From Chitinophaga barathri (GTDB taxonomy: Bacteria; Bacteroidota; Bacteroidia; Chitinophagales; Chitinophagaceae), in contig NZ_RMBX01000010.1 in assembly GCF_003807585.1 (NCBI RefSeq), forward strand, positions 265,235 to 329,234: 64,000 nucleotides of DNA, in the 5' to 3' direction. Each line of letters begins with the position of its first letter. Positions within the stretch are counted from its first letter, which is position 1. The notes under the pieces are model-generated. The model worked only from the letters and a program-made list of their open reading frames with translations. It searched no databases and was not told the origin of the DNA. The position numbers were made by a program, and so were the translations under genes. This document shows positions 52,029 through 62,700 of this stretch, piece by piece.

Positions 52029-52769
52029 ATGAAGATATTAGTATGTATCAGTAAAACGCCCGACACCACTGCAAAAATAGCTTTCACAGACAACAACACG
52101 AAATTCAGTGAAGCGGGTGTACAGTTCATCATTAACCCATACGACGAATGGTATGCGCTGGTGAGAGCCCTGGAGCTGAAAGAGACGTTGAATGCAACCG
52201 TGCACCTGATCACCGTGGGCGGGGCTGATACCGAGCCGGTGATCCGCAAGGCGCTGGCGCTGGGCGGCGATGAAGCTTTCAGGGTGGATGCGGATAGCCA
52301 TGACAGTTATTTTATCGCATCACAGATCGCGGCGCATGCAAAACAGGAGAATTACGACATCATTTTTACCGGTAAAGAGACCATTGATTATAACGGATCG
52401 TCCATAGGCGGCATGGTGGCCGAACTGGTGGGCATTCCCTTTGTGTCCATCGCGTCAAAGCTGGATGTGAACGGCACTACCGCCACGCTCGTACGCGAGA
52501 TCGAAGGCGGCGAGGAAACCGTTGAAGTAAACCTTCCCGTGGCGGTATCCGCCCAGAAAGGCATGGCCGAAGCCCGCATTCCGAATATGCGTGGCATCAT
52601 GGCGGCCCGTACCAAACCATTGAAAGTAATAACACCCGCGGCTACGGACACGCTCACCAGCGTGGTATCTTTCGAGCTGCCGCCCGCAAAGGCAGGCGTG
52701 AAGCTGATTTCGCCGGACAACGTGGAGGAGCTGGTAAAGCTGCTGCATGAAGAAGCCAAAGTGATCTAA
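52029..52769 (+). CDS. etfB: Electron transfer flavoprotein subunit beta
   Basis: Partner of EtfA; takes electrons from acyl-CoA dehydrogenases and passes them to the quinone pool. A 246 aa adenine-nucleotide-binding alpha/beta protein. It begins MKILVCISKTPDTTAKIAF and contains NPYDEWYALVRALEL, TGKETIDYNGSSIGGMVAEL and the recognition-loop region PNMRGIMAARTKPLKVITP. It lacks a C-terminal extension and is of normal length. A complete promoter lies just upstream, and etfA follows after 26 bp. Confidence 0.95.
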   Translation: MKILVCISKTPDTTAKIAFTDNNTKFSEAGVQFIINPYDEWYALVRALELKETLNATVHLITVGGADTEPVIRKALALGGDEAFRVDADSHDSYFIASQIAAHAKQENYDIIFTGKETIDYNGSSIGGMVAELVGIPFVSIASKLDVNGTTATLVREIEGGEETVEVNLPVAVSAQKGMAEARIPNMRGIMAARTKPLKVITPAATDTLTSVVSFELPPAKAGVKLISPDNVEELVKLLHEEAKVI

Positions 52770-52795
52770 CTCTTTCATTCCTTAAATCCGAACTA

Positions 52796-53767
52796 ATGTC
52801 TGTTTTAATATTTGCTGATCAATTCCAGGGAACTATCAAAAAATCTGCGCTGGAGGCCGTTCAATACGGTTCCAAAGTAGCGGAGCAGCTGGGTACGCAG
52901 GCTACCGCCGTGGTACTTGGCGAAGTAAGCGCCGACGAACTGGCTTCCCTGGGCCGTTATGGCGCAGCCAAGGTGCTGCATGTGGCCGATGCCCGTCTGA
53001 ATGAGCTGGAAACCGGCGCAGCCGTTAAGATCGTTGCCGAAGCGGCGGCGAAGGAAAACGCGGATGTGATCGTGTTTTCACACAACTTCTCCGGTAAAGC
53101 CATTGCGCCGCAGCTCTCCGCCCGCCTCAAGGCAGGCCTGGTAGCGGGCGCCATCTCCCTGCCTGATACTTCAGCGGGTTTCGTGGTGAAAAAGAACGTA
53201 TTCTCTGGCAAGGCATTTGCCAATGTGAATATCACTTCCGCTAAAAAGATCGTGTCTGTACTGCCCAATACATTTAACGTGGAAGAAGGCAGTGGAACCG
53301 CTACAGTAGAGGATTTTGCGCCTGCTCTCAGTGATGCGGACTTTAAAGTGAAAGTGGTAAAGGTGGAAACCGTAAGCGGCGAAGTGCCCCTTACCGAAGC
53401 GGAAATTGTAGTAAGCGGCGGCCGTGGCCTGAAAGGCCCGGAACACTGGGGTATCCTGGAAGACCTGGCGCATGCGTTGGGCGCGGCTACAGCCTGTAGC
53501 CGTCCTGTGGCGGATGCACACTGGCGCCCGCATCATGAGCACGTTGGGCAGACGGGTTTTACCGTAAGGCCGAACCTCTATATCGCCATCGGTATTTCAG
53601 GAGCTATCCAGCACCTGGCCGGCGTGAACGGCAGTAAGGTGATCGTGGTGATCAACAAGGATGCGGAAGCGCCCTTCTTTAAGGCGGCGGACTACGGGAT
53701 CGTGGGAGATGCCTTTGAAGTGGTGCCAAAGCTGACCGAAGCTGTAAAGAAATATAAAGGGAAATAA
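52796..53767 (+). CDS. etfA: Electron transfer flavoprotein subunit alpha
   Basis: A 323 aa FAD-binding subunit. The N-terminal domain resembles EtfB. The C-terminal FAD domain has VSGGRGLKGPEHWGILEDLA, TACSRPVADAHWRPHHEHVG, QTGFTVRPNLYIAIGISGAI, QHLAGVNGSKVIVVINKD and APFFKAADYGIVGD, the classic flavin-binding sequence with SGAIQH. The pair is expected to support beta-oxidation, together with the ACBP seen earlier in the window, though no dehydrogenase is here. Confidence 0.96.
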   Translation: MSVLIFADQFQGTIKKSALEAVQYGSKVAEQLGTQATAVVLGEVSADELASLGRYGAAKVLHVADARLNELETGAAVKIVAEAAAKENADVIVFSHNFSGKAIAPQLSARLKAGLVAGAISLPDTSAGFVVKKNVFSGKAFANVNITSAKKIVSVLPNTFNVEEGSGTATVEDFAPALSDADFKVKVVKVETVSGEVPLTEAEIVVSGGRGLKGPEHWGILEDLAHALGAATACSRPVADAHWRPHHEHVGQTGFTVRPNLYIAIGISGAIQHLAGVNGSKVIVVINKDAEAPFFKAADYGIVGDAFEVVPKLTEAVKKYKGK

Positions 53768-53776
53768 TTATAATGG

Positions 53777-53851
53777 GTTGGCTGCCGGGGGATAACGGCC
53801 GGAGTTTTGTGGTAATAAACTACCGGACAGCGTTAATCTTCGGCAGCCAAC
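53777..53851 (+). terminator. Long branched-looking hairpin after etfA
   Basis: Nested complementary blocks: GTTGGCTGCCG / CGGCAGCCAAC (11 bp), GATAACG / CGTTAATC (one bulge), CCGGAGTTT / AAACTACCGG (one bulge), closing on a 9-nt loop. GCTTTTT follows. It is longer than a normal intrinsic terminator and may be a folded 3' UTR or small RNA. Confidence 0.65.
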
Positions 53852-53929
53852 GCTTTTTAGATATCGAATATTTTTCTAACTTCACGTCTTACACAGTATA
53901 AACGTGAGCGCTTACGCGTTAATGACAGT

Positions 53930-54532
53930 ATGAGAAAAATAGAATTGGAAATAGTTGCTTTGTCGCATAGCATTACACAAACCCATTCGTATGCCGTGGT
54001 GTTGGGCGAGGTGAACGGATTAAGGCGTCTGCCGATCGTGATTGGCGGGTTTGAAGCGCAGGCCATAGCAGTGGCGCTGGAAAAAATGCAGCCCAGCAGG
54101 CCGTTGACCCACGATCTCATGAAGAATTTCATGAATGCATTCAATGTTGAGTTACACGAAGTAATTATCAGTAATTTACAGGAGGGCATTTTTTATTCCA
54201 AGCTCATTTGTTCCAATAACGACGATACGATCGAGATAGACTCCCGTACATCCGATGCTTTGGCGCTGGCGGTACGGTTTGGCTGCCCTATTTACACGTA
54301 CGAGAATATCCTTAACAGTGCGGGCATCCTGCTGGATGACCCGGCCGGTAAAAAGACGACCAAAGCCTCTGGCACCCCTAGTATTTCAGAGCATGAGAAG
54401 GGCGCCGAAGACGATCTCAAGGCCCTCAACCTGGAGGAGCTGAACACACTTTTGCAGGAAGTGCTGGAGCAGGAAGATTATATCCGTGCCATCGCCATCC
54501 GTGACGAGATCAACAGCCGTAAAAGTAAATAG
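53930..54532 (+). CDS. Bifunctional nuclease (BFN/DUF151) protein with UVR motif
   Basis: A 200 aa protein. The DUF151 domain (residues about 10-125) has LPIVIGGFEAQAIAVALEKM, RPLTHDLMKNFMNAFNVELH and SRTSDALALAVRFGCPIYT. The C-terminal 40 residues (LNLEELNTLLQEVLEQEDYI then RAIAIRDEINSRK) form a UVR helix pair as in UvrB/UvrC and ClpC. Plant and bacterial homologues show nuclease activity, but the cellular role is unclear. It is 6 bp before ispE. Confidence 0.9.
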   Translation: MRKIELEIVALSHSITQTHSYAVVLGEVNGLRRLPIVIGGFEAQAIAVALEKMQPSRPLTHDLMKNFMNAFNVELHEVIISNLQEGIFYSKLICSNNDDTIEIDSRTSDALALAVRFGCPIYTYENILNSAGILLDDPAGKKTTKASGTPSISEHEKGAEDDLKALNLEELNTLLQEVLEQEDYIRAIAIRDEINSRKSK

Positions 54533-54538
54533 TACATA

Positions 54539-55345
54539 GTGATCCTTTTCCCCAACTGTAAAATCAATCTTGGTTTACATATCCTGCACAAGCGGGAAGA
54601 CGGTTTTCATGACCTGGAAACGGTATTTTACCCCCTGCCCCTGCAGGATGCGCTGGAAGTGATCACGGCGGAGGAAAGCATTTTTTCGCACAGCGGCATC
54701 GAAATTCCCGGAGACGTTACCGACAATCTTTGTAACAAGGCTTATTCCCTGCTGAAGGCGGACTATCCTCAACTGCCGCCGGTACATATTCACCTGCATA
54801 AAAATATTCCCATCGGCGCAGGCCTGGGCGGTGGCTCGGCTGACGGTGCCTACGCGCTTAAGTTACTGAATATCAAATACAACCTGGACATACCCGAAGA
54901 AAAGCTGGAGGCTTATGCCGCCCGGCTCGGCAGTGATTGCCCCTTTTTCATACGGAACCAGTCTTGTTTTGCCACGGGCCGGGGGGAGATCCTGGAGCCC
55001 TGGACAGTGGATCTGTCTGGTTATTCTTTCCTGCTGGTGCATCCGGGTATTCACGTGAATACGGGCTGGGCTTTCGGGCAGCTGACACCTGGACTACCGG
55101 AAACGGGTCTGAAGGAGGTGAACTGGAAAGATGTAAGCAGCTGGAAGGGTGCTTTGACCAATGATTTTGAAGGGCCGGTGTTCAGGGAATACCCGGCTAT
55201 CAGGAATATAAAAGAGAAAATGTACCGTGCGGGGGCAATTTACGCCACGATGAGCGGCAGCGGTTCGGCTGTGGTCGGGATATTCCCGAAAGAACAATGG
55301 CCGGAGGCGGTATGGGAGCCGCATTACAGGGTGTTTCAACTTTAG
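54539..55345 (+). CDS. ispE: 4-diphosphocytidyl-2-C-methyl-D-erythritol kinase
   Basis: GHMP kinase of the MEP isoprenoid pathway; phosphorylates CDP-ME with ATP. From GTG 54539 the product is 268 aa: FPNCKINLGLHILHKREDGF (substrate-binding start), HKNIPIGAGLGGGSADGAYA (the ATP P-loop, near residues 86-105), RLGSDCPFF and ATMSGSGSAVVGIF (third GHMP motif). It is slightly shorter than the enterobacterial enzyme but all active-site motifs are present. Co-transcribed with the BFN gene. Confidence 0.95.
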   Translation: MILFPNCKINLGLHILHKREDGFHDLETVFYPLPLQDALEVITAEESIFSHSGIEIPGDVTDNLCNKAYSLLKADYPQLPPVHIHLHKNIPIGAGLGGGSADGAYALKLLNIKYNLDIPEEKLEAYAARLGSDCPFFIRNQSCFATGRGEILEPWTVDLSGYSFLLVHPGIHVNTGWAFGQLTPGLPETGLKEVNWKDVSSWKGALTNDFEGPVFREYPAIRNIKEKMYRAGAIYATMSGSGSAVVGIFPKEQWPEAVWEPHYRVFQL

Positions 55346-55411
55346 AAGCCGGAGAAAAGCCTGACATTTTTACTTAAAAGAACGATCAGAATGGCAGCGG
55401 GTGGGGTTAAC

Positions 55412-55471
55412 TATGCTTTTGATATGCTTTTGGTATGCTCTTGATATGCTTTTGATATGCTTCAGCTATAC
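55412..55471 (+). repeat. 11-bp-period degenerate tandem array D (unit ATATGCTTTTG)
   Basis: TATGC begins at 55412, 55423, 55434, 55445 and 55456, and TATAC at 55467: six units at exact 11-bp spacing. It lies between the convergent ispE and rplT genes, outside any gene. Confidence 0.85.
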
Positions 55472-55641
55472 TGAGCCCGCAACCTTCTCGCGGCAATGTG
55501 GCCCCATTGATTTTGTGTTAAAATTGCCAAATACCTCCGTCCCCCTGGTATCGCCATCCAGGTTATTTTGTGTCAGCGATGCTAAATATTGATTGCCAAT
55601 GGATAGTGAGATATAAACGTTTAGGGTACAGGGCATAAAAA

Positions 55642-55668
55642 AACCGGTCGCTATTGGCGACCGGTTTA
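55642..55668 (-). terminator. Terminator of rpmI-rplT
   Basis: Eleven-bp perfect arms AAACCGGTCGC / GCGACCGGTTT, followed on the minus strand by a T-run, 23 bp after rplT. Confidence 0.92.
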
Positions 55669-55690
55669 CTTATTTAGAGAGAATAAGTGC

Positions 55691-56035
55691 TTATTTTACA
55701 GAAGCGATCAGGCTTTTGAAAGTTTCAGGTTCGTTCATTGCCAGGTCAGCCAGTACTTTTCTGTTCAGGCCGATGTGTTTTTCTGACAATTTATGAATGA
55801 ACTGGGAGTAAGTCATTCCCTCAGCGCGGGCCGCAGCGTTAATACGGGCGATCCACAGTGTGCGGTATTCTCTTTTCTTCAGTTTGCGACCTACATAGCT
55901 ATAGGTAAGCCCTTTCTCCAGAACGTTCTTCGCTACGGTATACACGTTTTTACGTTTACCATAGAAGCCTTTGGCTTGTTTTAAGATCTTTTTCCTTCTG
56001 GCTCTGGACGCAACTGCGTTTACTGAACGAGGCAT
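55691..56035 (-). CDS. rplT: 50S ribosomal protein L20
   Basis: Binds 23S rRNA early in large-subunit assembly. 114 aa: MPRSVNAVASRARRKKILKQ, GRKLKKREYRTLWIARINAA, EGMTYSQFIHKLSEKHIGLN and RKVLADLAMNEPETF are all canonical. It follows rpmI by 38 bp. In many bacteria L20 represses its own operon by binding the leader; no such leader is visible, and infC is not upstream. Confidence 0.98.
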   Translation of the reverse strand: MPRSVNAVASRARRKKILKQAKGFYGKRKNVYTVAKNVLEKGLTYSYVGRKLKKREYRTLWIARINAAARAEGMTYSQFIHKLSEKHIGLNRKVLADLAMNEPETFKSLIASVK

Positions 56036-56073
56036 GTTATGCTTTTTAAAACTTGTTTAATAAATTAATTCAA

Positions 56074-56271
56074 TTAGCGAAGTACGAGCATACGCTTCAC
56101 CAGGTTCAGATTGGCTTCAGCCACCAGGCTACTTCCTCTCAGAGAACGTTTTCTTTTGTTGGACTTTTTAGTCAACAAGTGACTTTTATAAGCCTTCGGG
56201 CGTTTGATAGCGCCGCTGCCGGTCACCGTAAACGTCTTCTTCGCACGGCTATGAGTCTTTACTTTAGGCAT
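56074..56271 (-). CDS. rpmI: 50S ribosomal protein L35
   Basis: 65 aa, highly basic: MPKVKTHSRAKKTFTVTGSG, AIKRPKAYKSHLLTKKSNKR and a C-terminal LVKRMLVLR. It is the first gene of the rpmI-rplT pair. The usual infC partner is absent: the 465 bp upstream are non-coding up to the adhesin gene. A -7 box lies 20 bp before the start. Confidence 0.97.
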   Translation of the reverse strand: MPKVKTHSRAKKTFTVTGSGAIKRPKAYKSHLLTKKSNKRKRSLRGSSLVAEANLNLVKRMLVLR

Positions 56272-56291
56272 CTTACTACGAATTTGGTCTG

Positions 56292-56299
56292 CAAAGGTA
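56292..56299 (-). promoter_or_regulatory. -7 box TACCTTTG of rpmI-rplT
   Basis: Minus-strand TACCTTTG fits TAnnTTTG, 20 bp before the rpmI ATG; same octamer as at lepA. Confidence 0.6.
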
Positions 56300-56515
56300 G
56301 GTAATTATTTTATAAATAACATATTCTATCAAAAAAAATTGAAACCTCTCCCGAAACCCTAAAAAAAAGTTAACAAATTTTCCACGGGATTAAAGGATTG
56401 ACATTCAAATCTCTCATACAATATAAACACCATATAAGTGTTTTTTTACCCGTGCAAGAGAAATTCATATTTTTGAATTGTCTATATTATCATTAATTTT
56501 AATTTCAGATTAGTT
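56300..56515. other. AT-rich divergent intergenic region
   Basis: Between the rpmI promoter and the adhesin promoter. It contains A-tracts and an imperfect inverted element (ACACCATATAAGTGT near 56430) but no protein-like frame. Confidence 0.5.
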
Positions 56516-56523
56516 TAAATTTG
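56516..56523 (+). promoter_or_regulatory. -7 box TAAATTTG of the adhesin gene
   Basis: Exact TAnnTTTG match 213 bp before the adhesin ATG, implying a leader of about 200 nt that contains a small ORF. Confidence 0.5.
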
Positions 56524-56569
56524 TCCGTACCACCTATTGAAAAGACCGAATACCGAATAACCGAAGCCT

Positions 56570-56677
56570 ATGAAAACGATCCTTTACACCTATGTATCTG
56601 TGCGCGCCAACATGCGCATCTTATTGTCACAAACAATTTCCAGTAAAACGGTTCCTCCGGCCATCCGAAGGAAATAA
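56570..56677 (+). CDS. Possible 35-aa upstream ORF in the adhesin leader
   Basis: ATG at 56570 opens MKTILYTYVSVRANMRILLS, continuing to PPAIRRK and TAA. It is basic and lies 59 bp before the adhesin start codon, within the inferred 5' leader. It overlaps a small hairpin-forming word (GCGCGCCAACATGCGC). It could be a leader peptide or chance; no homologue is recognised. Confidence 0.25.
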   Translation: MKTILYTYVSVRANMRILLSQTISSKTVPPAIRRK

Positions 56678-56736
56678 CCGCCGCTTGCAGCCTATCACCT
56701 GCAACGGATCCTTATTTCACTTAATTGTTTGCTACA

Positions 56737-59700
56737 ATGAGAAGAATTTTACTCCTTATACTGTTATTGTTTACCGGCCTTACGGGATTTGCCCAGAATG
56801 GAACGCGGATAACTTCTGACCGGTACACGCCTTTCCTGACAGCTCCCCAAAGGGTTTGTGATGAAGCTTATGCTTCTATGCACGCATGGATACAGGATAT
56901 AGATGACGATGACCATGACAAATATGCCGTGGACAGTGTTCGGTGGACAGTCGATATGCCGGTTAGCCCCGATTTTGTTTACAGCCGGCCAAGAGGCGCA
57001 AGCCCATTGGTACGGTGGATCGCCAATAACAGCGAATCCATTACATTTAATGTAACAGAAATCGGCACCTACCGGGTCACTGCCCGGATTTATATCAGGG
57101 TTCGTGTCAGCGGAAACTGGGAAAACCGGTGGACGGAGGTTACCAAAACGTTTGTTTCAGAGGATTGTTCCATGGATGCGTGTGAAGGTACCTTTACCCC
57201 GTCTACCAATTTCAAGGAAACTTTCGGCAACTTCACAAATGGTGGTGCAGCAAGAGCCCTGCCCGCGCCAGCTACCATCGATTATATCTTTGATGGTAAC
57301 GGCGAATTGACAGACAACCATTATGCTATTCACTATAGCGCGAGATTAGGCGGTAAAGACGAATGGGGCGATATATTTGACCATACCAACGACGGATTTG
57401 GCGGCATGCTCATCGCCAACTCTTCAGAGCAGCCCAGGTCCTTCTATAAAAGAGAAGTAAACAACCTCTGCCCAGGTGCTAAATATAATTTTTCCGCCTG
57501 GTTCATCAACCTTAACTCTCTTGGCGTATTAAATAACGTCTGCGAAAACTGGAATGGCCAGTATCAATACGCGGGTGTTACTTTTATTGTAAAAAATAAA
57601 GCCAACGGCGACATCATCGGCCAGTTCAATACCAACGACGTGTCCATGGACCTCTCTATCAATAACGGGGGGAACCAGCGAATGACCGGATGGCAAAAAT
57701 TCGGAGGCACAGTAACTTTAGGCCCCGGTGAGACCAACGTAATTGTGGAGATCAGGAATAACAATCCCGGCGGTTGCGGTAACGACATTGCGGTGGATGA
57801 TATCGAGTTTGTATTCTGTGCTCCCAAGATCTATTCCTATATCGATGGTTTGGGTGTGGAAGAAGACCAGGTGTGCCCCGGCGCTGAACTGAACCTGACA
57901 TCCGTTATTCAGCCCGCCAACTACTTTACCAACCCGGTTTACCGCTGGGAATACAGCAAGAACGGCGCGCCTTACGTGACCATCACAGAGCCCGGTTATA
58001 CCGGCGTAAATACACCGGTGTTGCATATTGGCCCAGGTGTATTACAGGAACGGGATGTGATCAGGTACCAGCTGATGGTCGTGGAATCGGGTAACGATGC
58101 AACAACGTGTTACACTCCATCCAACCGGGTTATCATTTCCGTGGCGGAGCTCCCAAATATCAATGCTACCAGGGACTCCCTGTGTAGAGGCGAGTCCACA
58201 ATTCTAACGGCGACCCCCCTGGAGTCTCCGGGCGTCGTCGGTTATGAAACCTTCACGTGGACGGGACCGGACATACAACCCTGGCCCGGGCCCGGCCTGC
58301 AGCCAAAGAACCAGATCCTTATCAGGCCTTCCGTTACGAGCCAGTATAACGTAACGGGTAGTATACAATATGGTGCGTATGTAAACGGACAGCCCCGCAT
58401 ATGTACCAAAAAAGACAGTATCGTCATTACCGTGGACCAACCACCTGTGGTGGCATTGGGCCCGGATCAGCTGCTTTGCGTGAACACGCCGGTAACGCTG
58501 GATGCGGGAGCGTCCAATGCCGCTTTTGCCATTACCTGGCAGCCGGGCAACCAGCATACGCAGGCCATTAATATAACCGCTCCTTCCTCCGCCACTACGC
58601 ATGAATACAGCGTAAGCGTGAAAAATGGCCAGTGTACGGTGAGGGATACCGTGAGGATCACCGGCGCGCTGGTAACACCCGCAGGTATAGACGGGAACAC
58701 CAACTATTGCTCGGATGTGGTGCTCACCAATATCACCCTGAAACCTACCACTGCCATCGATCCTTCGTCTGTGCCCGCGCAGATTGTAACATGGTCTTTT
58801 GTAGGCCCGAACCACGGCGCCACTTTGGTGACAACCAACCCGACAGGCGCGCCGAACAACCGTTCGCTGCGCACCATGCCGTTCAACATCCCGGTAACCG
58901 TAAGGTTGAGCATCCAGGTGAGCGGCACCAGCTGTATCAGCACGGCTGAAAAGACATTTATCGTTGAAACTTCCACCAATGCCGCCGCAAGAGACCTGGC
59001 GCAGTGTACCAACGTATTTACGCTGGATGCTGACCCGGTAAAAGATACGAGCATGACCGGCACATGGACGGTGATTTCAGGGGACGTAACTATCGCTCCC
59101 GCCGATATCCATAACCCGAACGCCGTAGCTACCGTGAACAACGGTCCTCAAACCGCCATGCTCCGCTGGACGGTAGTGAAAAACAGGCCGGGATCGACCT
59201 GTCCGCCCAGTTTTGCGGAGATCTCGCTGGATTATGCCGAGCCTCCCACCATTACGGTAGCTCCGAACATCGCAGAGTGCAGGGACGGCTCCGGCCAGTT
59301 TGACCTGCCATGGACCTCCACCAATGATCCTGAACAATATGACCTGGAAGCAGTAGGCGCCAACCCGATGCCGGGCTTCGTTGATATCATCGACGAGCCG
59401 CTGTATGCAACAGACGGTACCCTGAGCATCCCCTACCCTGCAGGCGTTGCGCCCGGCGTGTACACTTTCCGCATCCGTGCTGAAAAGATGACCGTAACGG
59501 GTGATATATGTTTTACCGAATCACTGTTTACGGTAACGATCAATACACCTTCCACCGCGCCCACCATCAGCCTGCCCACACCTAATATATGTGTTGGTTC
59601 ATCGGCCACGCTTACGCTCCAGGGCGGATCGCTCGGCTCAAACAGCGTGTGGGTATGGTACAGAGGAAACTGTACGACCGGTACCGAAATAGCAAGAGGC

Positions 59701-62700
59701 GTCACTTCCATCACCGTAAACCCCACCACTACCACTACTTACTCTGTGAGAGCGGAAGGGCCGATGGTGTGCAGCAATTCAACCTGCGTGTCTGCCACGG
59801 TGACCGTTTACCAGATGCCCGCCGCTGCCAATGCCGGCCCCGACCAGGAACATTGCGACAACGCAACCTTTAATATGAATGCCGATGCGCCAAGCATCGC
59901 CGGTGCGCAAGGCACCTGGACCGTAGTGCCCGCGGGCATTGCGATCAGCGACATCCATAACAGGAACGCGGTTGTAACTGTGCCCGCCGGTAACTCAGCC
60001 ACCTTAACATGGACCATCACCAACGGCCCCTGTACTTCCACACCGGATGTAGTAGTGCTGACCAACAGGAGCAATATCGGCAACAACGTGATCCAGCGGG
60101 ACCAGGTGATTTGCCCGAACGGGCAGCCCAACCAGCTGACCGGCGTAGGTGTGCCCAACGGCGGCAGCGGTACTTATACCTATGAGTGGGAATACAGCAC
60201 CACCAGTGCCACTACAGGTTTTGCACCGGTTCCTTCCGCAACCGGCAGCATCTTCCAGCCCCCTGTATTGACGCAGACAACCTGGTACCGCAGGATCGTA
60301 AGATCCGGCACCCAGTGCGCGAACACCAGCAATGTTATACAGATCACCGTTTCCACCGCTCCGCCGGTGGTAGTGACCACACCTGCCCCGGTAAGCACAG
60401 CATGTGTTTCCGGCGCGGATTATACCACCCAGTTTGGCACGCCGACCTTCAGCCACCCGCTGGGCCTGGCACTGTCCATCACCCACAGGGATTCCACCGC
60501 TGCGCAGACATGCGGCATTACGATCACCCGCATCTGGACAGCTACCGATCCTTGCGGCAGAACGGCTACGACGCAGCAGACGATCACGGTAACGGACGTT
60601 ACCGCACCGGTGTTTGCCACAGCGGCTCCCGCGGACGTTACGGTGGAATGTAGCAGTATACCTTCCTTTGACGATATTGCGGTAACTGATGAATGCAGTG
60701 CCGTAGATTATGATAAAGACGAGCAGATTTCTGCCCCCGCTCCTGGCGCCTGTGCAAATGATTATACAATTGTACGCACCTGGACGGCCAGAGATGCTTG
60801 TGGAAATGAAACGGTTTTAACACAGACCATCACCGTTCGCGATACACGCCCGCCGGTATTTACTACCCCTGCTCCGGCGAACATCACGGTAGAATGTGAT
60901 GAGATCCCGGTTATGGATGTTCTGACTGCTACCGACAACTGTAATGGTGCAGTGACCATCACGACCCGTCAGGATACTGTTCGTGCTGCTGGTGCTTGCC
61001 TCAATAACTACCAACTCCGCCGTGTGTGGATTGCTACCGATGTATGTGGCAACGAAGACTCGGTGATACAGATTATTACCGTAAACGACGTTACGCCGCC
61101 AGTATTCACGACTCCGGCTCCGGCGAACATCACGGTAGAATGTGATGAGATCCCGGTTATGGATGTTCTGACTGCTACCGACAACTGTAATGGTGCGGTG
61201 ACCATCACGACCCGCCAGGATACCATTCGTGCTACCGCTGCCTGCCTCAATAATTACCAGCTCCGCAGGGTATGGATCGCCACCGATGTATGTGGCAACG
61301 AAGACTCGGTGATACAGATTATCACTGTAAACGATGTTACACCACCGGTATTCACTACCCCGGCTCCTGCTGCGATCACGGTAGAATGTGACGAGATCCC
61401 GGTTATGGATGTCCTGACTGCTACCGATAACTGTAATGGTGCGGTGACCATCACGACCCGCCAGGATACCATTCGTGCTGTAAATGCTTGCCTGAATAAC
61501 TACCAACTCCGCCGTGTATGGATTGCGACCGATGTATGTGGCAACGAAGACTCGGTGATACAGATTATCACTGTAAACGACGTTACACCGCCGGTATTCA
61601 CGACTCCTGCTCCGGCTGCTATCACCGTAGAATGTGATGCCATCCCAACCCAGGATGTCCTGACTGCTACCGACAACTGTAATGGGGCGGTGACCATCAC
61701 GACCCGCCAGGATACCATTCGTGCTGTAAATGCTTGCCTGAATAACTACCAGCTCCGCAGAGTATGGATCGCCACCGATGTATGTGGCAACGAAGACTCG
61801 GTGATACAGATTATCACTGTAAACGACGTTACGCCACCGGTATTCACCACCCCGGCTCCGGCGAACATCACGGTAGAATGTGATGAGATCCCGGTTATGG
61901 ATGTTCTGACTGCTACCGACAACTGTAATGGTGCTGTGACCATCACGACCCGCCAGGATACCATTCGTGCTGTAAATGCTTGCCTGAATAACTACCAACT
62001 CCGCCGTGTATGGATTGCGACCGATGTATGTGGCAACGAAGATTCGGTGATACAGATTATCACTGTAAACGACGTTACACCGCCGGTATTCACTACCCCT
62101 GCCCCGGCTGATATCACCGTAGAATGTGATGAGATCCCGGTTATGGATGTTCTGACTGCTACCGACAACTGTAATGGTGCGGTGACCATCATGACCCGCC
62201 AGGATACCATTCGTGCTACCGCTGCCTGCCTCAATAATTACCAACTCCGCCGTGTATGGATTGCGACCGATGTATGTGGCAACGAAGACTCGGTGATACA
62301 GATTATCACTGTAAACGACGTTACGCCACCGGTATTCACGACCCCGGCTCCGGCTGCTATCACCGTAGAATGTGATGCCATCCCGGTTATGGATGTTCTG
62401 ACTGCTACCGATAACTGTAATGGGGCGGTGACCATCACGACCCGCCAGGATACTATTCGTGCTGCTGGTGCTTGCCTGAATAACTACCAGCTCCGCAGGG
62501 TATGGATTGCGACCGATGTATGTGGTAACGAAGACTCGGTGATACAGATTATTACCGTAAACGACGTTACTCCGCCAGTATTCACGACTCCTGCTCCGGC
62601 TGCTATCACCGTAGAATGTGATGCCATCCCAACCCAGGATGTCCTGACTGCTACCGACAACTGTAATGGGGCGGTGACCATCACGACCAGACAGGATACG

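Noticed and set aside
55412..55471. CRISPR or coding repeat at the 11-bp array
   Set aside because: Units are far too short, no spacers exist, and overlapping frames are interrupted or have no protein character.
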